A stretch of DNA of 52,181 nucleotides from Chlorobaculum thiosulfatiphilum (GTDB taxonomy: Bacteria > Bacteroidota > Chlorobiia > Chlorobiales > Chlorobiaceae): the NCBI RefSeq assembly GCF_006265165.1, contig NZ_VDCH01000018.1:1-52181 (forward strand), given 5' to 3'. Below the pieces are notes generated by a model, which worked only from the letters and a program-made list of their open reading frames with translations, had not been told where the DNA came from and did no database searches. A program made the translations under genes and the position numbers. Below are positions 45,759 to 52,181 of the stretch, piece by piece. Position 1 is the first letter of the stretch. Each line of letters begins with the position of its first letter.

Positions 45759-46802
45759 TCAACCCTTCACCTCGTACGGCTCCATGATGTAGCCGAGGCA
45801 GTCCTGCATGATGACTCTCGTGTCGCGGGTGAACATCGAGGGGACGATCGGCAGGCGCGTGAAAATCCGCTCTTCGCTGAAGCGGAGGTAGCGGCTGGTG
45901 ACGTCGCGTTCGTCGTTGTCGATCACCACGAGCGGCAGTACGCCGTCGCGGCAGCATCCCAGCTCCGCGCCTTCGGGCACTCGCTCGAAGTTGAGGGTTT
46001 CGAGGTCTGCGCGCAGGCAGATGTCCGCGCTCTGTGCGTGAGCGCCGAACTCCACGCTCGCGCCCTCGCGCACGATGATCCGCGCCGTGGTGTGGAACAG
46101 GTCGCTGAGGTGGTTCGGCGGCGGCGTGAAGAGCGCTTCGGCGGAGAGTTCGAGGCTGTGCCGGAGGTACTGCTCCACGTGGCTCGTTCCGGCGGCGTTG
46201 CCCGACACGCCGCATTCGAGCGTCACGGAGGGGCAGATGCGCGACAGCGCGATCGAGATCACCTCGTGCGGCTCGGTGAACCAGACGATGGTTTTGCTGA
46301 AGCGTCGCGCCAGGCTGAGCGTGGCGTCGTCGAGCCGGTTGACGCAGCCGTAGTGCGGGTTTTTCCCGGTGTTGTTGTGCAGGTCGATGGCGGCCAGCGG
46401 CGCGGCTTTCGTGACCTCCGCCAGCACCTCCCGCGCCAGCCGGTGCTCCGGGTAGCGCCCGTCATGCCAGATGCGGTTGTAGTCGGCCTGCCCCTCGAGC
46501 TTGCGCAACCCGTTTTCGGCGGCGGCGACGTTGCCCACGAAGAGCAGCACCGGTCTCGGCAGCGGGCGGCGTGGAGCGTCGTATCCCGCCAAAAGCCGCT
46601 GCATCGCCTCGAAGCCGGTGGTTTCGTTGCCGTGCAAGAGGATCGAGACAAAGAGCGGTGGCCCCGGCTCGCCCTCGATGCGGATGAGCGACGGCCCGGG
46701 CAGGATGTCGCCGAGCCGCTCGACCGGCGCGTCGACAAAGCCGTCGGGCAGGCGCTCGAAGCGGTGGAGCGCCGGAACGGGGAGGTGGCTCAGAGGCTCC
46801 AT
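45759..46802 (-). CDS. Aspartoacylase/succinylglutamate-desuccinylase-like M14 zinc hydrolase
   Basis: A 347-residue protein of the AstE/AspA family. The zinc site begins in LLHGNETTGFEAM (His57, Glu60), followed by 'AIDLHNNTGKNPHYG' and the catalytic Glu in VTLECGVSGN. These enzymes cleave N-acyl amino acids or related amides. ATG 46802 was chosen; it lies 13 bases inside the end of the upstream GCS2-like gene, so they are coupled and may act on the same gamma-glutamyl or peptide product (inference). Confidence 0.8.
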   Translation of the reverse strand: MEPLSHLPVPALHRFERLPDGFVDAPVERLGDILPGPSLIRIEGEPGPPLFVSILLHGNETTGFEAMQRLLAGYDAPRRPLPRPVLLFVGNVAAAENGLRKLEGQADYNRIWHDGRYPEHRLAREVLAEVTKAAPLAAIDLHNNTGKNPHYGCVNRLDDATLSLARRFSKTIVWFTEPHEVISIALSRICPSVTLECGVSGNAAGTSHVEQYLRHSLELSAEALFTPPPNHLSDLFHTTARIIVREGASVEFGAHAQSADICLRADLETLNFERVPEGAELGCCRDGVLPLVVIDNDERDVTSRYLRFSEERIFTRLPIVPSMFTRDTRVIMQDCLGYIMEPYEVKG

Positions 46803-48223
46803 TCGTGAACGGGAATGTTGCGGCTCTGGTTTTCGAGGCAGGCCTGCGTCAGCGCCCGGAAGTCGGGGCCGTGCTTGCCGACGAACGCTTTCTGCCACCA
46901 CGCGCCGTTGCGCCGCGACGCTACCCGCTGCGCCAGAATATCGACGAGGTAATAGCGCAGGTCGCGGCTGTCGAATCCCGCCGCCGCCAGCGCCAGAATC
47001 GCGCCGGGGATCAGGTGCTGCATGAGGAGCGTCTCGACCGGCATCGAATCGCCCGATGTCCACCTGACCTGCGCGTCGAGGCCGGAGCGGGCGGTGGCGT
47101 AGAAATTGGTCCGCGCCTCTTCGAACGATATGGACGATTGTGGAACCTCCGGTTGCAGATGAAGCATCGCGCCGTAGAAAAAGAGGATATTGGCGATGAT
47201 GTCGGGAATCGACGGCCCCGCCGCCGGGACGCGGTGCTCGATGCGCAGATGCGGGCGGCCATCAGCGCCGAAGCCGATCAGTGGGCGGTTCCAGCGCCAG
47301 ATGGTTCCGTTGTGCAGCCGCAGATGGTTTAGCATGGCGGGATCGTGGTCAAAGAGAACCGGCAGCAGCACCGGGAAACCGTCGAGATTTTCGAGGAACA
47401 CCTCCTTCAGCGACTCGCGGACATAATCGTGCCCGAAAGTGACTCGCGACACCGGTCTTCCGGCGGGATCGACGAACGACGGCGTGTTCACGGCCTGCTC
47501 GAAGAGCGGGATGCGGGTCTCGTCCCACAGCTCCTTGCCGAACAGGAACGGCGAGTTGGCCGAGAGCGCGGCCATCGGCGCCGAGAGCACGTGGGCGATG
47601 TTGTAAAAAGCGGCGGCTTTGCTGAGCGGAACCTGAAAGTGAATCTGCAAAGAGGTGGTTGCCGCCTCGGCCATGACGTCGTGGTGGATCACCTCCAGCC
47701 GCTCTTTCGCTCCTTCGATGTGAATTTTGAGTGGATGCAGCGAGCGCGAGCGCAGGATTTCACGGTTCAGGGCGTGAAACCGCTGCATCGACGACATGCT
47801 TTCGAGCGTGAGCATCCTGTCCTGCAAGGTTGGTAGAATGCCGGTAAAGAGGGTCTGGCACCCCATTTCGCGGGCGTGGCTGGAGCAGCTTGCCCAGAGC
47901 GTCTGAAGCTGCGTTCGCAGAAACTCCGGGAGCTGGCGGTTCAGCGGATGGGGCGGGACGTTGAGTTCGAAGTTGTATTTCGACAGCTCCGCCACGACGA
48001 GCGGATCGTTCACCCGCGCGAGGAATTCGTCGTTGCGCGCCGCCGGAGCGCAATCGTTGTCCACGAGCCACCCTTCGAGCTCGAAGCCGCACATCACCTC
48101 GTGCTTCTCGAACGCATCTGCGGCAAACCACTCCATCAGCAACCGAGTCTCCTTTCGCAGATTTTGCTGAAACAGCCGGAAATCCTCCGCGCTGAACTCG
48201 GTCTTTGCTATTTCACTACCCAT
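46790..48223 (-). CDS. GCS2-like carboxylate-amine ligase (glutamate-cysteine ligase family)
   Basis: A 477-residue ATP-grasp-like ligase of the glutamate-cysteine ligase 2 group. Typical motifs are MCGFELEGWLVD (metal Glu), SKYNFELNVPPHPL, 'SLQIHFQVPLSKAAAFYN' and RIEHRVPAAGPS, ending NIPVHEWSL. It probably joins glutamate to an amine-bearing substrate. Chlorobi are reported to use bacillithiol-type thiols, so a classical glutathione role is not assured. ATG 48223 begins the family homology; upstream in the same frame lies a CGAAAT hexamer repeat. Confidence 0.8.
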   Translation of the reverse strand: MGSEIAKTEFSAEDFRLFQQNLRKETRLLMEWFAADAFEKHEVMCGFELEGWLVDNDCAPAARNDEFLARVNDPLVVAELSKYNFELNVPPHPLNRQLPEFLRTQLQTLWASCSSHAREMGCQTLFTGILPTLQDRMLTLESMSSMQRFHALNREILRSRSLHPLKIHIEGAKERLEVIHHDVMAEAATTSLQIHFQVPLSKAAAFYNIAHVLSAPMAALSANSPFLFGKELWDETRIPLFEQAVNTPSFVDPAGRPVSRVTFGHDYVRESLKEVFLENLDGFPVLLPVLFDHDPAMLNHLRLHNGTIWRWNRPLIGFGADGRPHLRIEHRVPAAGPSIPDIIANILFFYGAMLHLQPEVPQSSISFEEARTNFYATARSGLDAQVRWTSGDSMPVETLLMQHLIPGAILALAAAGFDSRDLRYYLVDILAQRVASRRNGAWWQKAFVGKHGPDFRALTQACLENQSRNIPVHEWSL

Positions 48224-48282
48224 CGATAAATCGTTAGTTGAACCAATCTGGGTAATCGCGAAGTCAGTTGCAAATGTTTTCC

Positions 48283-48326
48283 CGAAATCGAAATCGAAAT
48301 CGAAATCGTTATCGAAATCGAAATCC
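48283..48326. repeat. Hexanucleotide CGAAAT tandem repeat
   Basis: Seven six-base units: CGAAAT four times, one CGTTAT, CGAAAT twice. It lies 60 bases upstream of the GCS2-like start and, if the frame were read from upstream, would encode FDFDFD. Repeat number could vary by slippage without shifting the frame. Confidence 0.85.
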
Positions 48327-48446
48327 GATTCTATTCCGACCACAATCTGGATTTCGACGTGAATTCAGATGTGCGTCATAAAGTCGTTAGTCTCTGGAAC
48401 CAATAATCACCGCCGGGAGTAACAACTCCTAAAAGGGAGATTTCAT

Positions 48447-49364
48447 ATGAAGATAGGGTTTATCGGTCTCGGCAAGATGGGGTTCAACATGGTCGAGCAT
48501 CTGCTTGAACTTGGCCACGAGGTGGTGGCGTTCGATGTTTCGGCGGAGGCGGTCAAAGCGATTAAGGCCAAAGGCGCGACGGCGGCCAGTTCGTTGCAGC
48601 ATCTCGTTGGCGAACTCGATGCGCCGCGTGTCGCGTGGATGATGGTTCCCGCCGGGCGTCCGGTCGATGCGGTGATTGGCGGCCTCGCGCCGTTCTTGAA
48701 GGCGGGCGATATCGTCATCGATGGCGGGAATTCCCGCTATACCGATTCGGTGGTCCGCGCCGAAAAGCTGCGCGAAGAGGGCGTCCGCCTGCTCGACATT
48801 GGCACCAGCGGCGGGCTGGATGGCGCGCGCCACGGAGCCTGCATGATGGCCGGGGGCGATCGTGAAGCTTACACCATCGTCGAGCCGATGCTGCGTGACC
48901 TTTGCGTCGAGAACGGCTACGGCTACATGGGCAAGTCCGGCGCGGGGCACTTCGTGAAGATGGTGCACAACGGCATCGAGTACGGCATGATGCAGGCGAT
49001 CGGCGAAGGGTTCGACCTGCTTCGGGCCAGCGGGTTTGCGCCGGATAACGAGACGGTGGCGCGGGTGTGGTCGAACGGCTCGGTGATTCGCGGCTGGCTC
49101 ATGGATCTGGCGGGCAAGGCGTTCGCGCAGGACAACGACCTCGGCTGGCTCGGCGGCAAGGTGGCCGATTCTGGCGAGGGGCGCTGGACGGTGGAGGCGG
49201 CGGTCGATTTCGGCGTACCGGTGCCGGTGATTGCCGACGCGCTCTTCCGGCGCTTCCGGTCGCAATCATGCGAGAGCTTTTCGGACAAGGTGGTCGCGGC
49301 GCTGCGCCACGAGTTCGGCGGCCATGCGTTTCAGTCGCCGGAAGCCGGGGAGGAGAAGCCATGA
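48447..49364 (+). CDS. gnd: 6-phosphogluconate dehydrogenase (decarboxylating), short form
   Basis: A 305-residue short-chain-type 6-phosphogluconate dehydrogenase (GndA/YqeC branch) giving ribulose 5-phosphate, CO2 and NAD(P)H. The cofactor motif is [15 protein letters not shown], with [12 protein letters not shown], the substrate site [12 protein letters not shown] and the catalytic Lys in [14 protein letters not shown] Shine-Dalgarno (AAAGGGAG) precedes the ATG. Its stop overlaps the zwf start (ATGA), so both oxidative pentose-phosphate enzymes are made together. Confidence 0.93.
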   Translation: MKIGFIGLGKMGFNMVEHLLELGHEVVAFDVSAEAVKAIKAKGATAASSLQHLVGELDAPRVAWMMVPAGRPVDAVIGGLAPFLKAGDIVIDGGNSRYTDSVVRAEKLREEGVRLLDIGTSGGLDGARHGACMMAGGDREAYTIVEPMLRDLCVENGYGYMGKSGAGHFVKMVHNGIEYGMMQAIGEGFDLLRASGFAPDNETVARVWSNGSVIRGWLMDLAGKAFAQDNDLGWLGGKVADSGEGRWTVEAAVDFGVPVPVIADALFRRFRSQSCESFSDKVVAALRHEFGGHAFQSPEAGEEKP

Positions 49365-50797
49365 GCGGCACACTTGAAAACTTCACCATCGTCATTTTCG
49401 GCGCGAGCAGCGATCTGGCGTCGCGCAAGCTTTTTCCCTCGATCTTCCAGCTTGCCCGCTGGGGCCACATGCCGGAGAACTTCCGGCTGATCGGCGTTGG
49501 GCGGCAGGAGATGCGTCACGACGAGTTCCGCCAGAGCGTTCGCGAGCGCCTTCTGGAGCACTCGCCCGAAGACGCCGGTGACGCGGCTCGGCTCGATGCC
49601 TTCTGCCGCCGCCTCTTTTATGCGTGGGTCGATCTTGATGATCCGGCGGGCTACGCGAGGCTGCGCAACGAGATCACGAGCGATGAGGGAAACGGGCGCA
49701 CCTGCCGTAACCTGATGTTCTATCTGTCGATACCGCCGAGCCTCGCGCCTGCCGTCGTGCGCGGTCTCGGTCAGGCCGGGCTGGGCGGACGTGAGGAGTC
49801 ATGCGCCGGGTGGCGCAAGCTCATCGCCGAAAAGCCTTACGGCCACGACCTCGAAAGCGCCCGCGAGCTGAACCGCGTCATCGACGAGGTGTTCGAGGAG
49901 CGGCAGGTCTATCGCATCGACCACTACCTCGGCAAGGAGCCGGTGCAGAACATCATGGTGTTCCGCTTCTCCAACGGCATTTTCGAGCCGCTCTGGAACC
50001 GGCAGTACATCGCGCAGGTCATGATTACCATCGCCGAGGATTTCGGCATCAGGGGGCGCGGCGGCTACTACGAGGAGGCCGGGCTGCTGCGGGACATCAT
50101 CCAGAACCACGGCTTGCAGTTGCTCACGGCTATCGCGATGGAGCCGCCGGTCGATCTCGAAGCCGACTCGATTCGCGACGAAAAGGCCAAAATCCTGCGC
50201 TCGGTGCGCCGCTTCAACCTCGACTCGGTGCTCGATTCGGTGGTGCTCGGCCAGTACGAGGGGTACGTCGGTGAGAAAAATGTCGCGCCGGACTCGAAGG
50301 TCGAAACTTTCGCCGCCGTGAAGTTCCACATCGACAACTGGCGCTGGTCGGGCGTGCCGTTCTACATGAAGGCGGGCAAGAATCTGGCGAAGCGCGTGAC
50401 CGAAATCGTTATTACTTTCCGCTGCCCGCCGCAGAACTACTACGGGCCATCCGGCGGCGCGGCGTGCAGTACGCCGAACCAGGTGGTGCTCGGCATCCAG
50501 CCCGACGAGACGGTCGCCATCCGCTTCGGCGCGAAACGTCCCGGCGAGCAGATGATTACCGATCCGGTTTTCATGAAGTTCGACTACCGCGGCACCTTCC
50601 AGGGCGAGGGCCTCACGCCCTACCACCGCCTGCTGCTCGACGCCATCGAAGGCAACCAGATGAACTTCATCCGCAAAGACAGCGTCGAACACTCGTGGAG
50701 CATCATCGACAGCCTGAAAGATTCAATTGACGGCCAGGCTCCGGAGCTATACCCGGTGCATAGCTGGGGGCCGGAGTCATCGCGGATTTACGGGTGA
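49361..50797 (+). CDS. zwf: Glucose-6-phosphate 1-dehydrogenase
   Basis: A 478-residue enzyme oxidising glucose 6-phosphate to 6-phosphogluconolactone. The cofactor site is [16 protein letters not shown], the substrate motif [13 protein letters not shown] contains the catalytic His, and the C-terminal part ([19 protein letters not shown]) is typical. It is coupled to gnd by a four-base overlap. A second, diverged copy of the last 54 codons lies at 51888-52051, past the transposase region. Confidence 0.95.
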   Translation: MSGTLENFTIVIFGASSDLASRKLFPSIFQLARWGHMPENFRLIGVGRQEMRHDEFRQSVRERLLEHSPEDAGDAARLDAFCRRLFYAWVDLDDPAGYARLRNEITSDEGNGRTCRNLMFYLSIPPSLAPAVVRGLGQAGLGGREESCAGWRKLIAEKPYGHDLESARELNRVIDEVFEERQVYRIDHYLGKEPVQNIMVFRFSNGIFEPLWNRQYIAQVMITIAEDFGIRGRGGYYEEAGLLRDIIQNHGLQLLTAIAMEPPVDLEADSIRDEKAKILRSVRRFNLDSVLDSVVLGQYEGYVGEKNVAPDSKVETFAAVKFHIDNWRWSGVPFYMKAGKNLAKRVTEIVITFRCPPQNYYGPSGGAACSTPNQVVLGIQPDETVAIRFGAKRPGEQMITDPVFMKFDYRGTFQGEGLTPYHRLLLDAIEGNQMNFIRKDSVEHSWSIIDSLKDSIDGQAPELYPVHSWGPESSRIYG

Positions 50798-50904
50798 GAT
50801 GGTGGGGGGATTTGAATATTCTGACATGGACACTCAAACTTGTATTTGCCATTTCAATTGCCCCTGCGACAAAAAATCGCAATCGCCGCCGTTGTAAGAA
50901 ATTG

Positions 50905-51205
50905 GGCTAAAGCCCAGATATATTTTGTGTTATCCGCATACCCCGGACTGAAGTCCGGGGCAATTGTTTAAGAGGTTTAATGGCCGGAGTAATAATTGTC
51001 CTGGCTTTTTACACTCAGGAGTCCCGATATGTCGGGACGATGGATATTCAACTCTTCCATTGTCGTTTAGTTGTCCCGGTTTCTTACACTCAGGAGGGTT
51101 TCAACCCGACGGACATTCAACTCTTACATTGCAGTTCAATTGCCCCGGCTTTCAAGCCGGGGACTACATGACAAAAAAAATACCGGGCTTCAGCCCAATT
51201 TCTTC
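50905..51205. repeat. Cluster of REP-like hairpins left of the tyrosine transposase
   Basis: At least six small hairpins in 300 bases, among them TTGGGCTAAAGCCCA, CCCCGGACTGAAGTCCGGGG, GTCCCGATATGTCGGGAC, GGGTTTCAACCC, CCCCGGCTTTCAAGCCGGGG and GGGCTTCAGCCC. Recurrent spacers 'GGACATTCAACTCTT' and 'CAATTG' separate them. The stem types match those at 11676 and 51707. No gene is present here. Confidence 0.85.
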
Positions 51206-51219
51206 ATACCCCGGAATCA

Positions 51220-51651
51220 TCAGAGCCTATCAGCAAATCCAAACTTCTCGATGAACTCCTGATACTCGTCGGCAAAGGTTTTCACTCTGTGATGTTCAAC
51301 CTGAGCATCGATATAAGCACGAACCGTGTCGAGCTGTGACTCACTGACGGAAACGGCGAAATAATCATCCTGCCAACCGAACCGGAAAGGGAGCATACCA
51401 CTTTTGTTCATCCAGCACGATGATTCTCCCTTGAGGGTCTGAATCACTTTGGCAATATTCTGGTTGGAACCAAGAGAGATGAGGAGATGGAGATGGTCAT
51501 TGCTTCCGTTAATCCTATCGATAAAAATGCCCTGATTGCTGGCATATTTCGCAATGTGGCTGAAGAGGTTTGCGCGAACGTCATGATTCATAATTGCCGA
51601 GCGGTTTTTGGTCGCCCAGACGCAATGAACCCAGATTTTGATAAATGGCAT
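51220..51651 (-). CDS. REP-associated tyrosine transposase (RAYT, IS200-like Y1)
   Basis: A 143-residue Y1 HUH transposase. The histidine pair is in SNDHLHLLISLG (His-Leu-His), and the catalytic Tyr is in VRAYIDAQVEHH, the pattern of TnpA of IS200/IS605 and RAYT proteins. RAYTs nick single-stranded REP hairpins and are thought to spread them. REP-like hairpins lie on both sides of the gene, and no TnpB follows, which favours the domesticated RAYT over a plain insertion sequence. Confidence 0.88.
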   Translation of the reverse strand: MPFIKIWVHCVWATKNRSAIMNHDVRANLFSHIAKYASNQGIFIDRINGSNDHLHLLISLGSNQNIAKVIQTLKGESSCWMNKSGMLPFRFGWQDDYFAVSVSESQLDTVRAYIDAQVEHHRVKTFADEYQEFIEKFGFADRL

Positions 51652-51706
51652 TTTAGGAAGAGATTGCAGGGGTTGAAGTCTTCCGATTCAGTTGAAATAT
51701 AAGAAA

Positions 51707-51815
51707 TTGGGCTGAAGCCCATGAGGAGGGGAGGCTCTTTTTTCCCCGGACTGAAGTCCGGGGCAACATGAATGCAAAAGCCGAAATGTCAGGCGGGATG
51801 AATCCCGCCTGAATA
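51707..51815. repeat. REP-like hairpins right of the tyrosine transposase
   Basis: Three hairpins: TTGGGCTGAAGCCCA, CCCCGGACTGAAGTCCGGGG and GGCGGGATGAATCCCGCC, with spacers CAACATGAATGCAAAAG and AAATGTC. The first two copy the left-hand cluster, in the same orientation, beginning with the same AAGAAATTGGGCT. Confidence 0.85.
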
Positions 51816-51887
51816 TGGGAACCGAAGTCAAAAAGAACTGACACTGAAAAATAGCTCGATTTTGCTTCTGAGTCAGCCTCTTTCTTG

Positions 51888-52051
51888 TGCTCGACGCCAT
51901 CGAAGGCAACCAGATGAACTTCATCCGCAAAGACAGCGTGGAGTACTCGTGGGAAATAATCGACAGTTTGAAGGATTCAATCGACGGACAGGTTCCAGAG
52001 CAATATCCGGTGCATAGCTGGGGGCCGGAATCGTCGCGGATATATGGGTGA
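51888..52051 (+). pseudogene. Diverged duplicate of the zwf 3' end
   Basis: The last 54 codons of zwf and the first bases beyond its stop are repeated here: [18 protein letters not shown], then the same [12 protein letters not shown] end. The copy differs by four residues (Tyr, Glu, Val and Gln replacing His, Ser, Ala and Leu) and at several silent positions. No start or upstream part of zwf exists. It follows the RAYT/REP segment. Confidence 0.9.
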
Positions 52052-52074
52052 GATGGGGGGGGAGTTGAATATTC

Positions 52075-52105
52075 TGTAGGGGCGGATTTGCGTGTCTTCC
52101 CTTTT
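52075..52105. repeat. Dispersed 'TGTAGGGGCGGATTTGCGTG' repeat copy
   Basis: The same family as 34865, with TGCGTG at the centre; here the right arm (TCTTCCC) is degenerate. It starts where the duplicated zwf flank (TTGAATATTCTG) ends. Confidence 0.55.
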
Positions 52106-52123
52106 ATTAATCCGGCCAATAAA

Positions 52124-52149
52124 ACTCGCAAATATATTATATTGCGGGT
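52124..52149. promoter_or_regulatory. AT-centred palindrome ahead of the edge gene
   Basis: ACTCGCAAATATA and TATATTGCGGGT form near-perfect inverted arms directly in front of the last ATG. It could be an operator or a mobile-element terminal repeat. Confidence 0.35.
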
Positions 52150-52181
52150 ATGGAAAAAATCGATATTAGAAAAGTCTCTGA
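52150..52181 (+). CDS. Start of a gene cut by the window edge, possibly a transposase
   Basis: ATG 52150 opens MEKIDIRKVS and runs off the end. This short sequence resembles the N-terminus of IS630-type transposases (MEKIDxRKLS), but ten residues are too few to be sure. Confidence 0.3.
   Translation, partial: MEKIDIRKVS

Noticed and set aside
50905-51205. CRISPR array
   Set aside because: The repeats are short palindromes of differing sequence with irregular spacing, not identical direct repeats with uniform spacers.

Overview
The window looks like chromosome of a green sulfur bacterium (Chlorobiaceae, most like Chlorobaculum). The evidence is a GC-rich backbone with dense housekeeping genes, a four-subunit group 3b [NiFe] (sulf)hydrogenase operon in the order beta-gamma-delta-alpha, an LptB transporter ATPase, a B12/radical SAM protein of the DUF4070 type, a protoporphyrinogen-oxidase-like flavoprotein, and dispersed palindromic repeats. 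This assignment rests on gene content and recall, not on a search.

Layout. 1-0.8 kb: an AT-rich TIR/DUF4062-like gene preceded by overlapping gene remnants. 0.8-7.5 kb: PilM-like/HhH pair, alr, a cystathionine-beta-synthase-like protein that has lost its PLP residues, a zinc-ribbon protein, rpsU and aroA. 7.5-10.5 kb: an AT-rich island between two look-alike terminators, carrying one large SMC-like ATPase. 10.5-22.6 kb: hydrolase, YtxH protein, HD phosphohydrolase, RRM protein, radical SAM protein, lptB, a twice-frameshifted SH3 gene, gamma carbonic anhydrase-like protein, HemY-like flavoprotein, MscS channel, FKBP, SDR, and a four-helix-bundle/zinc-finger fusion.

22.7-27.8 kb is the most interesting accessory block. 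It is a tightly coupled, AT-rich four-gene operon: a C5-cytosine methyltransferase (dcm), a 720-residue protein with two separate GHKL ATPase modules (MutL/Hsp90-like at the N-terminus, histidine-kinase-like at the C-terminus), a response-regulator-like protein with an unrecognised output domain, and a Vsr endonuclease. It reads as a methylation-linked, signal-gated defence or repair system that I cannot match to a named one. It is preceded by a 20-codon ORF resembling the start of a Phd/YefM antitoxin.

27.8-50.8 kb returns to core genes: the hydrogenase operon, a U32 peptidase-family protein, a TrmH-type methyltransferase, MarC, an AhpD-like protein set between direct repeats, universal stress protein, a Lon-like protease, TerC, aldehyde dehydrogenase, patatin, YbaK, a glycosyltransferase, an aspartoacylase-like/GCS2-like pair, and a gnd-zwf operon for oxidative pentose phosphate flux. 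50.8-52.2 kb is a repeat-rich zone: a REP-associated tyrosine transposase flanked by REP-like hairpins, then a diverged second copy of the zwf 3' end and the start of a possible transposase gene at the edge.

No tRNA, rRNA or CRISPR array was seen.
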